From NCBI GenBank assembly GCA_051208045.1, contig JBPJFY010000005.1, positions 124,001 to 188,000 of the forward strand: a DNA stretch of 64,000 nt. Reading direction: 5' to 3'. Positions 16,508 to 24,836 of this stretch are shown piece by piece; positions within the stretch are counted from its first letter, which is position 1; the number at the start of each line of letters is the position of its first letter. The DNA comes from LZORAL124-50-18 sp051208045. Its GTDB lineage: Bacteria > Pseudomonadota > Gammaproteobacteria > Pseudomonadales > Oleiphilaceae. The notes under the pieces were generated by a model. It made no database searches and had not been told where the DNA came from. It was given only the letters and a program-made list of their open reading frames with translations. A program made the translations under genes and the position numbers.

Positions 16508-19243
16508 TCAGGTCTGTTCCTTTTCTTGAAGCATGAATGGTGTTCGCAGTCGGTATTGCACTACTCGCTCTATTTCTACCACAAAAAGCACAGGAAGCGA
16601 AAAAAGGATCACATTGAGCCAGTCAGCTACCGAGAGTGAGGAAACACCGAAGGTGGCTTGTGAGACCGGTAGATAAGTGAACGCGAGTTGTACGCAGAGC
16701 ACGCCCAGGATCGCCGAAAGTGACGGCAGCAGATTGTGCAATTGCCGCGCCGAAAACACGGAGTGTGTGAGGCTGCGACAATTCAGCAGGTAAAAGGCTT
16801 CAATCATCACCAGCGTGTTGACGGCCATGGTTCTGGACAGCTCAAGGTCTGCACCGGCATTGCGGTAGTTGGAAAACTGCCAGAAAATGAGGAAAGCTGC
16901 GCCCAATCCGACGATCAGGAGACGAATCAGGAGGGTTGGTGTGATTAACCCCTGATTGGGTGCACGTGGTGGCCGTTGCATCACGCTGCCTTCTGATCGC
17001 TCAAAGGCCAGGGCCAGGGCCAGTGTGACGGCGGTGACCATGTTAACCCACAATATCTGGGCGGGGGTAATGGGCAGCATACGCCCTGCGAGAATGGCGA
17101 AAATGATGACACAGGCTTCCGCCAGATTGGTTGGCAATATGAACAGAATGCTTTTAACAATATTGTCGTAGACGGTTCTGCCTTCTTCCACAGCCTTGGC
17201 AATGGTGCTGAAGTTGTCATCCGTGAGTACGATATCGGAGGCTTCTTTAGCAGCGTCCGTACCTTTTTTACCCATGGCGACGCCGATATCGGCAGTTTTC
17301 AACGCCGGCGCGTCGTTCACCCCGTCACCGGTCATGGAGACGATATGTCCTCGGCTCTGGAGTGCCTGAACCAGTTGGAGTTTGTTTGCAGGACTGGTGC
17401 GCGCGAAGATATCCGATTTTTCTGCGGCATCGGCAAGTGCTTCCGGTGTCATGCTGTCCAGTTCTGCACCGGTGAGTGCATTGTCCGCATTCAGTCCCAA
17501 CTCCCGCCCGATAGCACGTGCAGTGACCGGACTGTCTCCGGTGATCATTTTGACCCGAATGCCTGCCTGATTGCAGGCGTGGATGCTGCTGATGGCCTCC
17601 TGGCGAGGTGGATCACTGATCCCGACCAGCGCAACGATGGTGAGTTCGCCTTCCACCAATGCGTGAGAGAGACTGTGATCGGCATCGTTCCATGAGCGCT
17701 CTGCCAGCGCCATCACCCGCATGCCGGCGACGGCCACCTTTTCGAGCTCTGTCTGCCAGTATTGGGCATCAATCGGCTCGACACCCTTAACGCCTCGCTG
17801 TTTCGTACAATAATTCAGAATCCGGTCAGGTGCGCCTTTGATGGCGAGGAGTTTTTCGCCGTCTGTGTTGTGATGCAGCGTCGCCATATAACGCTTTTGT
17901 GTTTCGAAGGGAATCTCATCGATTCTCGGCCAGAGGCGTTTGGTTTCACCACTCGCCAATCCATGCTTCATGGCCATAATAAGCAGAGCGCCCTCCGTCG
18001 GGTCGCCGTTCAAGTGCCAGTCATTGCCCTCGTGGCTCAAACTGGCATCGTTGCAGAGAAGGGCGATCAGCGCAGCCTGATTGACGAGTGGGTTGGCTTC
18101 CAGTGGAACATCGCCATCATTGATTGCATGAAATCCGCCCTCCGGGCGATAACCTTCGCCGCTCACTTTATAGGCGCTTTCTGCGGTGACCAATGCGCGT
18201 GCGGTCATGGCGTTGGTGGTTAACGTGCCGGTTTTGTCGGAGCAGATCACGTCTACCGATCCCAGTACTTCAACGCAAGGGAGTCTCCTTACGAGCGCTT
18301 TATTCTGGGCCATGCGCTGGACGCCGATGGCGAGCGTAATGGTAACAATCGCGGGAAGCCCTTCGGGTATGGAGGCTACGGCGATACCAATGGCGGCTTG
18401 AAACATTTCGCCAAAGGAGAAGTCATGCACAAACATGCCGAACAACATGGCGGCCAGAGAAAGAAACACGATGCCGATGCTCAGTTGCTTGGCAAAGGCA
18501 GCGAGTTGCTTCTGCAGCGGGGTGACAGGGAGTACGGCTTGCTGCACCAGCGTGTTTATCTGGCCGATCTCAGTTGCCTGGCCGGTGCGGCAGACAACCC
18601 CTCGTGCCACGCCATAGGTTGCCATGGTGCCCATATACGCCATATTCTTGCGTTCAGCGAGTACGGCCTCTGCTTCAACGGGGGATTCCCGTTTCCCCAC
18701 CGGCTGGGATTCGCCGGTTAACGACGACTCGTCGCAGCGTAAGTCCTTACAGTAGATAATGCGCAGGTCGGCTGGAATCTTGTCTCCCGCCTGCAGACTG
18801 ACGATGTCTCCGGGTACGAGGCTCTGACTGTCGATGCTGATTTGGTTTCCGCCACGGTAGACCAGACAGTTAGATCGTGCCAGATTGAGAATGGCTCGCA
18901 GCGCAGATTCCGCCTTACCTTCCTGGACAAAGCCAACGATCGCGTTGATGAGGACAACCCCCAATATAACGCCGCCATCCAGCCAGTGCCCTAACAGCAT
19001 GCTGATCCCGGCGCTCACGATGAGCACGTAGATCAGCACATTTTTAAACTGGCGGGCAAAGCGCACCCAAGCAGGCGTCACATGCCCGCTTTGCAGGGTG
19101 TTTTCACCATACTTCGCCAAGCGATGAGTCGCTTCTTCCACGGAAAGGCCTTCCTGCGATGTGCCTAATGATTGCAGCACCTGTTCAGATGGCAGACTGT
19201 GTGGCTTCTCCGGTAGATGAATAGCGGGTGTTTCGTTTGACAT
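16508..19243 (-). CDS. P2-type cation-transporting P-type ATPase
   Basis: A 911-residue P-type ATPase. Visible are the N-terminal cation ATPase domain, actuator TGES (SSLTGESQPV), the TM4 motif PEGLPAIVTITLAIG, the phosphorylation loop CSDKTGTLT with Asp336, KGAPD, MITGDSPVTA and MTGDGVNDAPAL. The PEGLPA and NMVTAVTLALALAFE segments place it with Ca2+/Na+-type P2 ATPases rather than heavy-metal pumps; the ion cannot be fixed. ATG 19243 has AAGGAG at proper spacing. It is the second gene of the operon led by the beta-CASP hydrolase. Confidence 0.92.
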   Translation of the reverse strand: MSNETPAIHLPEKPHSLPSEQVLQSLGTSQEGLSVEEATHRLAKYGENTLQSGHVTPAWVRFARQFKNVLIYVLIVSAGISMLLGHWLDGGVILGVVLINAIVGFVQEGKAESALRAILNLARSNCLVYRGGNQISIDSQSLVPGDIVSLQAGDKIPADLRIIYCKDLRCDESSLTGESQPVGKRESPVEAEAVLAERKNMAYMGTMATYGVARGVVCRTGQATEIGQINTLVQQAVLPVTPLQKQLAAFAKQLSIGIVFLSLAAMLFGMFVHDFSFGEMFQAAIGIAVASIPEGLPAIVTITLAIGVQRMAQNKALVRRLPCVEVLGSVDVICSDKTGTLTTNAMTARALVTAESAYKVSGEGYRPEGGFHAINDGDVPLEANPLVNQAALIALLCNDASLSHEGNDWHLNGDPTEGALLIMAMKHGLASGETKRLWPRIDEIPFETQKRYMATLHHNTDGEKLLAIKGAPDRILNYCTKQRGVKGVEPIDAQYWQTELEKVAVAGMRVMALAERSWNDADHSLSHALVEGELTIVALVGISDPPRQEAISSIHACNQAGIRVKMITGDSPVTARAIGRELGLNADNALTGAELDSMTPEALADAAEKSDIFARTSPANKLQLVQALQSRGHIVSMTGDGVNDAPALKTADIGVAMGKKGTDAAKEASDIVLTDDNFSTIAKAVEEGRTVYDNIVKSILFILPTNLAEACVIIFAILAGRMLPITPAQILWVNMVTAVTLALALAFERSEGSVMQRPPRAPNQGLITPTLLIRLLIVGLGAAFLIFWQFSNYRNAGADLELSRTMAVNTLVMIEAFYLLNCRSLTHSVFSARQLHNLLPSLSAILGVLCVQLAFTYLPVSQATFGVSSLSVADWLNVILFSLPVLFVVEIERVVQYRLRTPFMLQEKEQT

Positions 19244-19252
19244 AACTGCTCC

Positions 19253-20656
19253 TTAAAAGACGAGTGTGTCTTCCTTGCTCGGGATGGCGGCATTGATGTG
19301 GTGAGTTTCCCACAGTGCATCGGAAAGGGCATCCAGCGCTTCCGGCTCGCCATGCACCAGTGCAAACTGGGTCTCTGCCGGGAAGTTGGCGGCCCAGGCC
19401 ATAAGTTCGGTTTTCCCCGCATGGGCTGAGAAACCGCCTAAAGTTTCGATTTGCGCTTTGACCACGTATTCCTCACTGAACAGGCGAACGGTTTTTAGGC
19501 CGTCCACCAATTTGCGCCCCAAGGTATTTCGTGCCTGAAAGCCGACAAATACAATCGTGTTTCTTTCATTCCAGATGCGTTGTTTGAAATGGTGGCGGAT
19601 GCGACCCCCTGTGCACATACCACTTCCGGCGATGATCAATGCGCCTTGCTTGATTTTATTGATCGCCATGGATTCTTCCGGGGAAACCGTCAGCTTGAGG
19701 TGAGGTAAAAAGTTTTTCAGCAGGGACTTATCCCCTTCACACAAACCTTTAATGCCTTCGCAGTCCAGCGTATGGAGCCAGCGGTCATACACTTTGGTCA
19801 CTTCGATCGCCATGGGACTGTCTAAAATCACTTGCCAGTTGTCGAGCTTACCCTGGCTGTGCAGCTTACCCAGATAAAACAACAATTCCTGAGTGCGCCC
19901 AACCGCAAATGCCGGGATGATAATGTTCCCTCCTCGGTCCCAAGCTTCATCCAGCAATTCGCCAAACTGTTGAATGGTGTTCTCCAAGGGGCGATGATCG
20001 CGGTTACCGTAGGTGCCTTCCATAAGAACGATATCTGCGGCGGTTGGTGTGGCAGGATCGTGGAGAAGCACGGTATTACGCTTGCCCAGGTCACCGGAAA
20101 AAATCAATCGTTTGCTCTTGCCTTTTTCCATCAGGTCCAGTTGCACGATGGATGAGCCCAGAATGTGCCCGGCATCCAGAAAGGTGAGGGTGGCTTTGTC
20201 CGAGAGTTTTACCGGTTTGTTATAGAGTGCTGTTTTGCACAGCTTCAATGTTTTGTCCACATCGGCCCGCACATACTCCGGTTTAAGCTCTGGCTTGCCT
20301 TTTCTTGCGCGTCGAATGTTTTCCTTTTCCAGGTCACGCTCGTACAAACCGACAGCATCCATCAGCATGATTTCGAGCAGGTCGGCGGTGGCCTCGGTGC
20401 AGTAGATCGGGCCTCTGAATCCGTAATGAACAAGTTTGGGGAGGAGGCCGCTGTGATCCAGGTGGGCGTGCGACAGAATGACGGCCTGAATCTCTCCCGG
20501 ATTAAAGGAGAAGCGTTCGTTCTGGTAACGGTCGACGGCGTCACCGCCCTGGTGAGCTCCACAGTCCAGCAGAATTTTTCCGCAAGCGGGTGAGTCCAGC
20601 AGGTGGCAAGAGCCGGTCACCTCTTGCGCTGCACCGAGAAATTGGATAGTTGCCAT
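19253..20656 (-). CDS. beta-CASP metallo-beta-lactamase-fold hydrolase (RNase-like)
   Basis: A 467-residue protein of the MBL/beta-CASP family, whose members cut RNA. The zinc motif HAHLDH is at residues 63-68, followed by DAGHILGSSIV, FSGDLG, MEGTYGNRDH, the beta-CASP part (IPAFAVGRTQELLFYL, SGMCTGGRIRHHF), GGFSAHAGKTEL and a terminal VHGE. This is the set found in bacterial RNA-metabolising MBL exonuclease homologues. The start at 20656 has AAGGAG five bases upstream, so an earlier in-frame start is rejected. First gene of the stress operon. Confidence 0.9.
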   Translation of the reverse strand: MATIQFLGAAQEVTGSCHLLDSPACGKILLDCGAHQGGDAVDRYQNERFSFNPGEIQAVILSHAHLDHSGLLPKLVHYGFRGPIYCTEATADLLEIMLMDAVGLYERDLEKENIRRARKGKPELKPEYVRADVDKTLKLCKTALYNKPVKLSDKATLTFLDAGHILGSSIVQLDLMEKGKSKRLIFSGDLGKRNTVLLHDPATPTAADIVLMEGTYGNRDHRPLENTIQQFGELLDEAWDRGGNIIIPAFAVGRTQELLFYLGKLHSQGKLDNWQVILDSPMAIEVTKVYDRWLHTLDCEGIKGLCEGDKSLLKNFLPHLKLTVSPEESMAINKIKQGALIIAGSGMCTGGRIRHHFKQRIWNERNTIVFVGFQARNTLGRKLVDGLKTVRLFSEEYVVKAQIETLGGFSAHAGKTELMAWAANFPAETQFALVHGEPEALDALSDALWETHHINAAIPSKEDTLVF

Positions 20657-20722
20657 AGAAACTCCTTCAAAACGCCACACTTATTTTCCAATTAAGTCTA
20701 TGGAGGTTTGAAGGAGAACTGA

Positions 20723-20736
20723 TTGCTGTGGATCAA
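20723..20736 (-). promoter_or_regulatory. candidate Anr/FNR box upstream of the stress operon
   Basis: On the minus strand the site reads TTGATCCACAGCAA; the consensus is TTGAT-N4-ATCAA, giving 9 of 10 conserved bases. It is centred 73-74 bases upstream of the beta-CASP ATG. With the usual -41.5 spacing, transcription would start near 20688, leaving a leader of about 30 bases. This fits the operon content (Usp, PsiE, P-type ATPase), which resembles low-oxygen regulons. Next to it is a second, inverted palindrome GATCAAA-GA-TTTGATC (20731-20746). Confidence 0.5.
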
Positions 20737-20771
20737 AGATTTGATCGACTCTTTCTTGCCGGCAGTGTTGG

Positions 20772-22097
20772 TTACAGCCTTTTAAGCCAATTCTCCATTT
20801 GGTCCATCGCGCCAACGAGATTGGGGCAGATTTTATCCAGGTAAGCTTGATCCAATGCTGAATCTGCATAGTGTGTTTCGGCTTCGTTCAATGCGTCTGT
20901 GCCATCAAAATCCACAAACGCCATGCGAACGGTAAGAAAATTATCCGCAAAGCCAAAGTCGGCGGCGGGCAGCATCGCAACACCCGTTTCCTCCAGCAGT
21001 GCACGACAGAGGGCAGGTCCATCATGAATTCCGCGTTTAGCAAGTTGGAGCGCGTACGCATCAAAGCCCGGGAACAGGTAGAACGCGCCTTCTGGCGCAT
21101 TGCAGGTGAGCCCCATAGCAACGAGACGACGATGAATATAGCCGCCTAGGTGGCGCAGAATTTTCCGGCTGGTGGTGAGGTACTGGTCAATTTCCGGGCT
21201 GCCTTTGAACGCTGTAATGGCGGCATATTGGATAGGTGCGCTTGTTGCCGTGAAGGTTTCACTCGCGATAGTGGCCATCGCATCCAGGAGTGGTGAGAGT
21301 GAGGGGGGAAAAACAAACGCGCCTAGACGCCAGCCGCCTGCGCCGCACCATTTGCTTAAACCCGTGCTGATGATCGTGCCTTCCGGATACCAGGCAGCAA
21401 TGGACTGGTGGTTGCCTTCGTAATTGAGTTCACCATAGATTTCATCGGACAGCACGATCACCTGATACTTTCTCGCCACCTGCGCCAGCGCGGTGAGTTG
21501 TGCCTCTGAATAGGTGCAGCCTGTGGGGTTATTCGGGTAGTTCAGAATCAGCAGGCGCGGGCGCGTGGGATCGCTTTGGCAGGCGTTTTCAAGTTCTTCG
21601 GCCGTGAGCTGCCAGTTGTTTTCTGCGGTGGTGGGCAGCCAATAAATATTTCGTCCGATAATTTTCGCCTGAGGGGCGTAGGATACCCAGCTGGGCTGCG
21701 GAATGATCAAGTCACCATAATAGGCAAGTTGAAGGATGAACAACAGTTCCTTGGAGCCTGGCCCGATAATCACCTCATCGCCCGTACGGGCCACGCCCAG
21801 CTTGTTGTGAAGATAGCCCGCGATGGCTTCGCGCAGGGCGGCGAGGCCTTTGACCGGCAGGTAATCTTTTTCGTGTGCGTGCGCTTTCAGTGCGTCTACG
21901 ACCTGCTCGGGGACAGGGAAGGGGGATTGACCCAGTCCCAGTTTATATATCTTCTTGCCTTGTTGTTTAAGCGCGTTGGACAGCTCATTGATGCGGAGTG
22001 TGGCCGATGGTGGCATACCGCGCACATTAAGATTGAGGCTGTTGGGCTGGAATAGCGATTCAGGGTGGAAGGAATCTGCTTTGGATTGCTCGCTCAT
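20772..22097 (-). CDS. pyridoxal-phosphate aminotransferase, class I/II
   Basis: A 441-residue fold-type I PLP enzyme. It shows LRINELSNALKQQGKKIYKLGLGQ, a NYPNNPTGCTYS loop, VLSDEIYGELNY and the Schiff-base lysine in GLSKWCGAGGWRLG. The RxxFxD-like C-terminal region (LTVRMAFVDFDG) supplies substrate carboxylate contact. The amino donor is not predictable; it resembles aspartate/aromatic transaminases. It ends 35 bases before the Anr-like box of the next operon. It is preceded by 122 non-coding bases. Confidence 0.88.
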   Translation of the reverse strand: MSEQSKADSFHPESLFQPNSLNLNVRGMPPSATLRINELSNALKQQGKKIYKLGLGQSPFPVPEQVVDALKAHAHEKDYLPVKGLAALREAIAGYLHNKLGVARTGDEVIIGPGSKELLFILQLAYYGDLIIPQPSWVSYAPQAKIIGRNIYWLPTTAENNWQLTAEELENACQSDPTRPRLLILNYPNNPTGCTYSEAQLTALAQVARKYQVIVLSDEIYGELNYEGNHQSIAAWYPEGTIISTGLSKWCGAGGWRLGAFVFPPSLSPLLDAMATIASETFTATSAPIQYAAITAFKGSPEIDQYLTTSRKILRHLGGYIHRRLVAMGLTCNAPEGAFYLFPGFDAYALQLAKRGIHDGPALCRALLEETGVAMLPAADFGFADNFLTVRMAFVDFDGTDALNEAETHYADSALDQAYLDKICPNLVGAMDQMENWLKRL

Positions 22098-22186
22098 CTG
22101 GACTCTCCGTTGCTGAATGTTTTAGTCAGGGTTGAACAAAGACTAGTCAAGGGCGGCAGAACTGCAAACCAGACAGGAGGAGATTA

Positions 22187-22205
22187 GCCCCTGAGAATCA
22201 GGGGC
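22187..22205 (-). terminator. hairpin downstream of the beta-propeller gene
   Basis: GCCCCTGA (22187-22194) and TCAGGGGC (22198-22205) form an 8-base perfect stem with a 3-base loop, 15 bases beyond the stop of the minus-strand propeller gene. The following bases are only moderately T-rich, so it may terminate weakly or protect the mRNA end. Confidence 0.5.
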
Positions 22206-22219
22206 AATGGTGGCAAAGT

Positions 22220-24589
22220 TTATTGTTTTTCGACCTCATCAGGTGTGTGCCAGTTGGCAGACAGTACCCGATCACCGTAGACATAGTAGATGCTGTCTTC
22301 GTGAAGAATACCGCGCTGCACATCCACCCAGTTCGGGTAATCTCCCGGATTGGTTGCCACGTCGGCAGTGACCACGCCTGCGCCCTGCAGCGAAGGAGCG
22401 GAGGCATTCAGGCTCAGGTCATAGAGGTACAGGCCGGTGAGCTTCCATTCCGTCCAATCGGAGGGGTGCTTTTGAGGACCGGTATGCAACTGCACAGGAA
22501 ATGCCATTCGATACTGGTCTTCTCCGAGAGAGAGGAATGAGAACGCTTTATGGGTGAAACTGACGTCTGTTTCGGTGCCACGCGTCCCGATGCTTGTTTG
22601 ATTGATTAACGCCGGTGCGGTGATGTCCTTGACATCAAACAGGCCGAGTTGTACCCCTTGATACCAGGCGGTTCCGTCGGCAATCTGCGCAGACTTGCCA
22701 ATGCCGATCAGGTAGTCGCCTACGGGATGCAGGTAGTCGGAATAGCCCTCCACATGCAGCTCGCCGGTCACTTTGGGTTGTGTCGGGTTTGTCAGATCCA
22801 CCACGTAGAGCGGGTCGGTTTTCTGATAGGTAACAATGTAGCCTCGATCGCCGTTGTAACGCACGGCATAGATATCCTCATTGGGCTTGCCGATGGGGGT
22901 GGTGTCTACCGCGTTGGGAATCTGTGCTACCTGTGTCAACTCAAGGTTGCTTCCCTCTTTGAGTACGGTCACCCTGTGCACAGGGTAGGCTGGCGCAACC
23001 TCTGTTTCCGACGTGGATTGGTCATCCTTGACCGGTACGTCCTCCAGAAACATGGGTTCAACGGGATCTACCACGCCGGCATCCGGAAACTCTGTGGAAA
23101 CCGCAATCAACGCACCGTCCTTTTCGCCGAGCCGGAAGGCCGGGGAGCGCCATCCCAGTGTGCCCGGAATGGTGCCGCTGCCGCGATATTCTGTTTTCTG
23201 ATCGCTGTAGGCGAACTTATGCACCGCGGTATCGTTGTTCCATTGGTCGTTGAACACATACAGGGCCTGCATTGAGGAGAAGATCCCGCTGCTGTAACCT
23301 GCAACGCACGTTGATGTGAGTGTGTCTGGCTGGTTCAAGTTGATGGCAGAAACGGTGACTAGCGCAGGCGCAAAATGTTCGTCGTTTTCTGAGTCCGGCA
23401 CGAAGCATTGGCTCGCGTCAACCAAGGGAGCGCTGTCTCGATGGGTCGTGCGGTAAGTGGGCAACAGATTTTCCAGCGGCAGATCGTCGATCAGGCGGTT
23501 ATTGGCAGCCAGTGTCGTCTCATCCACTGCGTACCATTCCAGTTCGGGAATGTTGGGCACATACCGGGTGACCACATAGAGCATGTCTCCGACCCGACGA
23601 CTGTCGATCAGTGCGCCATCAATGGTCGTGGACCACGTGACTGCCGCATTTTCCGGCGTGTTTACGTCATAGAGGCTGACCGAAACGGAGGTTCCTCCCC
23701 AGTAGTCGTAGCGGAACCAGCTGCCCCAGGAGAAGTTCTGGTCGCTGCCCACCACGGCGAGCTGCTTTTGTGTGCCACTCTGCTGGAGGTAAAGACCCTC
23801 GATAAACTGCGCGTTACCCAGCTCGATGCGGTTCACCTCGGTGGTACCGGGGGCAGTACCCTGGTGTGTGCGCAGGATGCGAATGGTACTGGTTGCTTCG
23901 GGGTAGGGCGTGGGCGCAAAGGGTTCGTCGGCTTCGACTAACCGGTCCTGGTCTGATGAATCCGGAATGGGGCCTGCGCCGTCCCCGATGCCGCCATCAG
24001 GTTCCACCGGCATAGGATCAGACGACTCCATGAGCGGGGGGGCGCCATCACCGATACCACCGTCGGCTTCTACGGGAATGGGGGTTTCCGAAGCGTCCGA
24101 CGTTGTATCGAATGCCTGTGGTGAGCCCCAGACCGTGTATACCTGTTGGTTTGCCGCAATATAAATGTACTCGCCATCGTATTTCACCAGATCGGCTTCG
24201 TCTACACCCGCGACCTGTGTGTTGGTGTCAGAAAACCGGGCGCCATCACCACTGGTATCCCCGGCTTCAGGGGTGTCTGCTCCCACGCCATCATCTGCAC
24301 CCACAGTGACAAGCTCGTTTGGATCTAAAACTGCGCTGCCCGTGGTTCGGCGTAAACCCTCTTTAATGTAAGTTTCCAGAGCGGCGGCATCACCTTGTAT
24401 CAGCTTGACACTTGCAGCGCTCGCACTGTTCTCTTCGGGGGTGGATGCGCTACCCGAACCGCCGTTACAGCCGGCTAAAAAGCCGGATACAGCAACCGTC
24501 AGGGCAGTCGCCAGACGGGATAGTTTCATTGTAATCGGCAGCTTGGGGATGGGGCGAGGCTGCCGGGGAATGGGTAAAAACGTGATCAT
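22220..24589 (-). CDS. secreted beta-propeller lipoprotein
   Basis: A 789-residue protein with a lipoprotein signal (LATALTVAVSGFLAGC; lipobox LAGC). It matches secreted proteins with a beta-propeller distantly related to WD40: the SDTNTQVAGVDEADLVKYDGEYIYI opening, YVVTRYVPNIPE, RGYIVTYQKTDPLYVVDLTNP and HPVGDYLIGIG. Residues about 165-215 are an acidic, low-complexity linker with an internal duplication of an EADGGIGDGA-like unit. Function of the family is unknown. ATG 24589 has AGGAC upstream; an internal ATG at 24529 lacks a ribosome site but would give a shorter signal. Divergent from the DUF6502 operon. Confidence 0.85.
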   Translation of the reverse strand: MITFLPIPRQPRPIPKLPITMKLSRLATALTVAVSGFLAGCNGGSGSASTPEENSASAASVKLIQGDAAALETYIKEGLRRTTGSAVLDPNELVTVGADDGVGADTPEAGDTSGDGARFSDTNTQVAGVDEADLVKYDGEYIYIAANQQVYTVWGSPQAFDTTSDASETPIPVEADGGIGDGAPPLMESSDPMPVEPDGGIGDGAGPIPDSSDQDRLVEADEPFAPTPYPEATSTIRILRTHQGTAPGTTEVNRIELGNAQFIEGLYLQQSGTQKQLAVVGSDQNFSWGSWFRYDYWGGTSVSVSLYDVNTPENAAVTWSTTIDGALIDSRRVGDMLYVVTRYVPNIPELEWYAVDETTLAANNRLIDDLPLENLLPTYRTTHRDSAPLVDASQCFVPDSENDEHFAPALVTVSAINLNQPDTLTSTCVAGYSSGIFSSMQALYVFNDQWNNDTAVHKFAYSDQKTEYRGSGTIPGTLGWRSPAFRLGEKDGALIAVSTEFPDAGVVDPVEPMFLEDVPVKDDQSTSETEVAPAYPVHRVTVLKEGSNLELTQVAQIPNAVDTTPIGKPNEDIYAVRYNGDRGYIVTYQKTDPLYVVDLTNPTQPKVTGELHVEGYSDYLHPVGDYLIGIGKSAQIADGTAWYQGVQLGLFDVKDITAPALINQTSIGTRGTETDVSFTHKAFSFLSLGEDQYRMAFPVQLHTGPQKHPSDWTEWKLTGLYLYDLSLNASAPSLQGAGVVTADVATNPGDYPNWVDVQRGILHEDSIYYVYGDRVLSANWHTPDEVEKQ

Positions 24590-24608
24590 GGTCCTGTCCT
24601 TTTTTGTA

Positions 24609-24627
24609 TTGATTACATCCTAATCAA
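24609..24627. repeat. inverted repeat in the propeller gene leader
   Basis: TTGATTA (24609-24615) and TAATCAA (24621-24627) form a perfect 7-base inverted repeat with 5-base spacer, 20 bases upstream of the propeller start. Spacing does not fit an FNR box. It may be an operator or a small leader hairpin. Confidence 0.4.
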
Positions 24628-24663
24628 ATTAACGCGAGAGTGAAACCATTATCGTGAGAAATG

Positions 24664-24677
24664 TGGAAAAATTTCCA
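24664..24677. promoter_or_regulatory. operator-like palindrome, copy 1 (TGGAAA-AA-TTTCCA)
   Basis: First of three copies of a TGGAA-N4-TTCCA palindrome in the divergent region. It overlaps the -35 position implied by a GATAAT-like -10 (24653-24648, minus strand) for the propeller gene. It is centred 31 bases (three helical turns) from copy 2. Confidence 0.55.
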
Positions 24678-24694
24678 TAAATGATTTCATGATT

Positions 24695-24708
24695 TGGAAT
24701 ATATTCCA
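24695..24708. promoter_or_regulatory. operator-like palindrome, copy 2 (TGGAATATATTCCA)
   Basis: A perfect 14-base palindrome in AT-rich DNA between the divergent propeller and DUF6502 genes. It is the most symmetrical of the three copies and lies upstream of the implied propeller promoter. Confidence 0.6.
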
Positions 24709-24773
24709 TAAAAATGACTTTATCAAGTGAAAAGTGCCATGAATTTCGCTAGAATGATTCTGCCTTCTAAGAT

Positions 24774-24802
24774 TTGATATTTTAATAATTTTGGAATACA
24801 TT
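24774..24802 (+). promoter_or_regulatory. sigma70-like promoter for the DUF6502 operon
   Basis: TTGATA (24774-24779), a 17-base spacer, and TACATT (24797-24802). The -10 lies inside palindrome copy 3, so a protein bound there would block the promoter. The implied start site is about 30 bases before the DUF6502 ATG. Confidence 0.45.
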
Positions 24803-24805
24803 CCA
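24792..24805. promoter_or_regulatory. operator-like palindrome, copy 3 (TGGAATACATTCCA)
   Basis: Third copy of the palindrome; 6-base perfect arms with a 2-base centre. It covers the predicted -10 of the DUF6502 operon and ends 31 bases before its ATG, a position typical of a repressor site. Confidence 0.58.
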
Positions 24806-24836
24806 TATTTTAAATGAGTGGAAGCCTCACGCCCTG

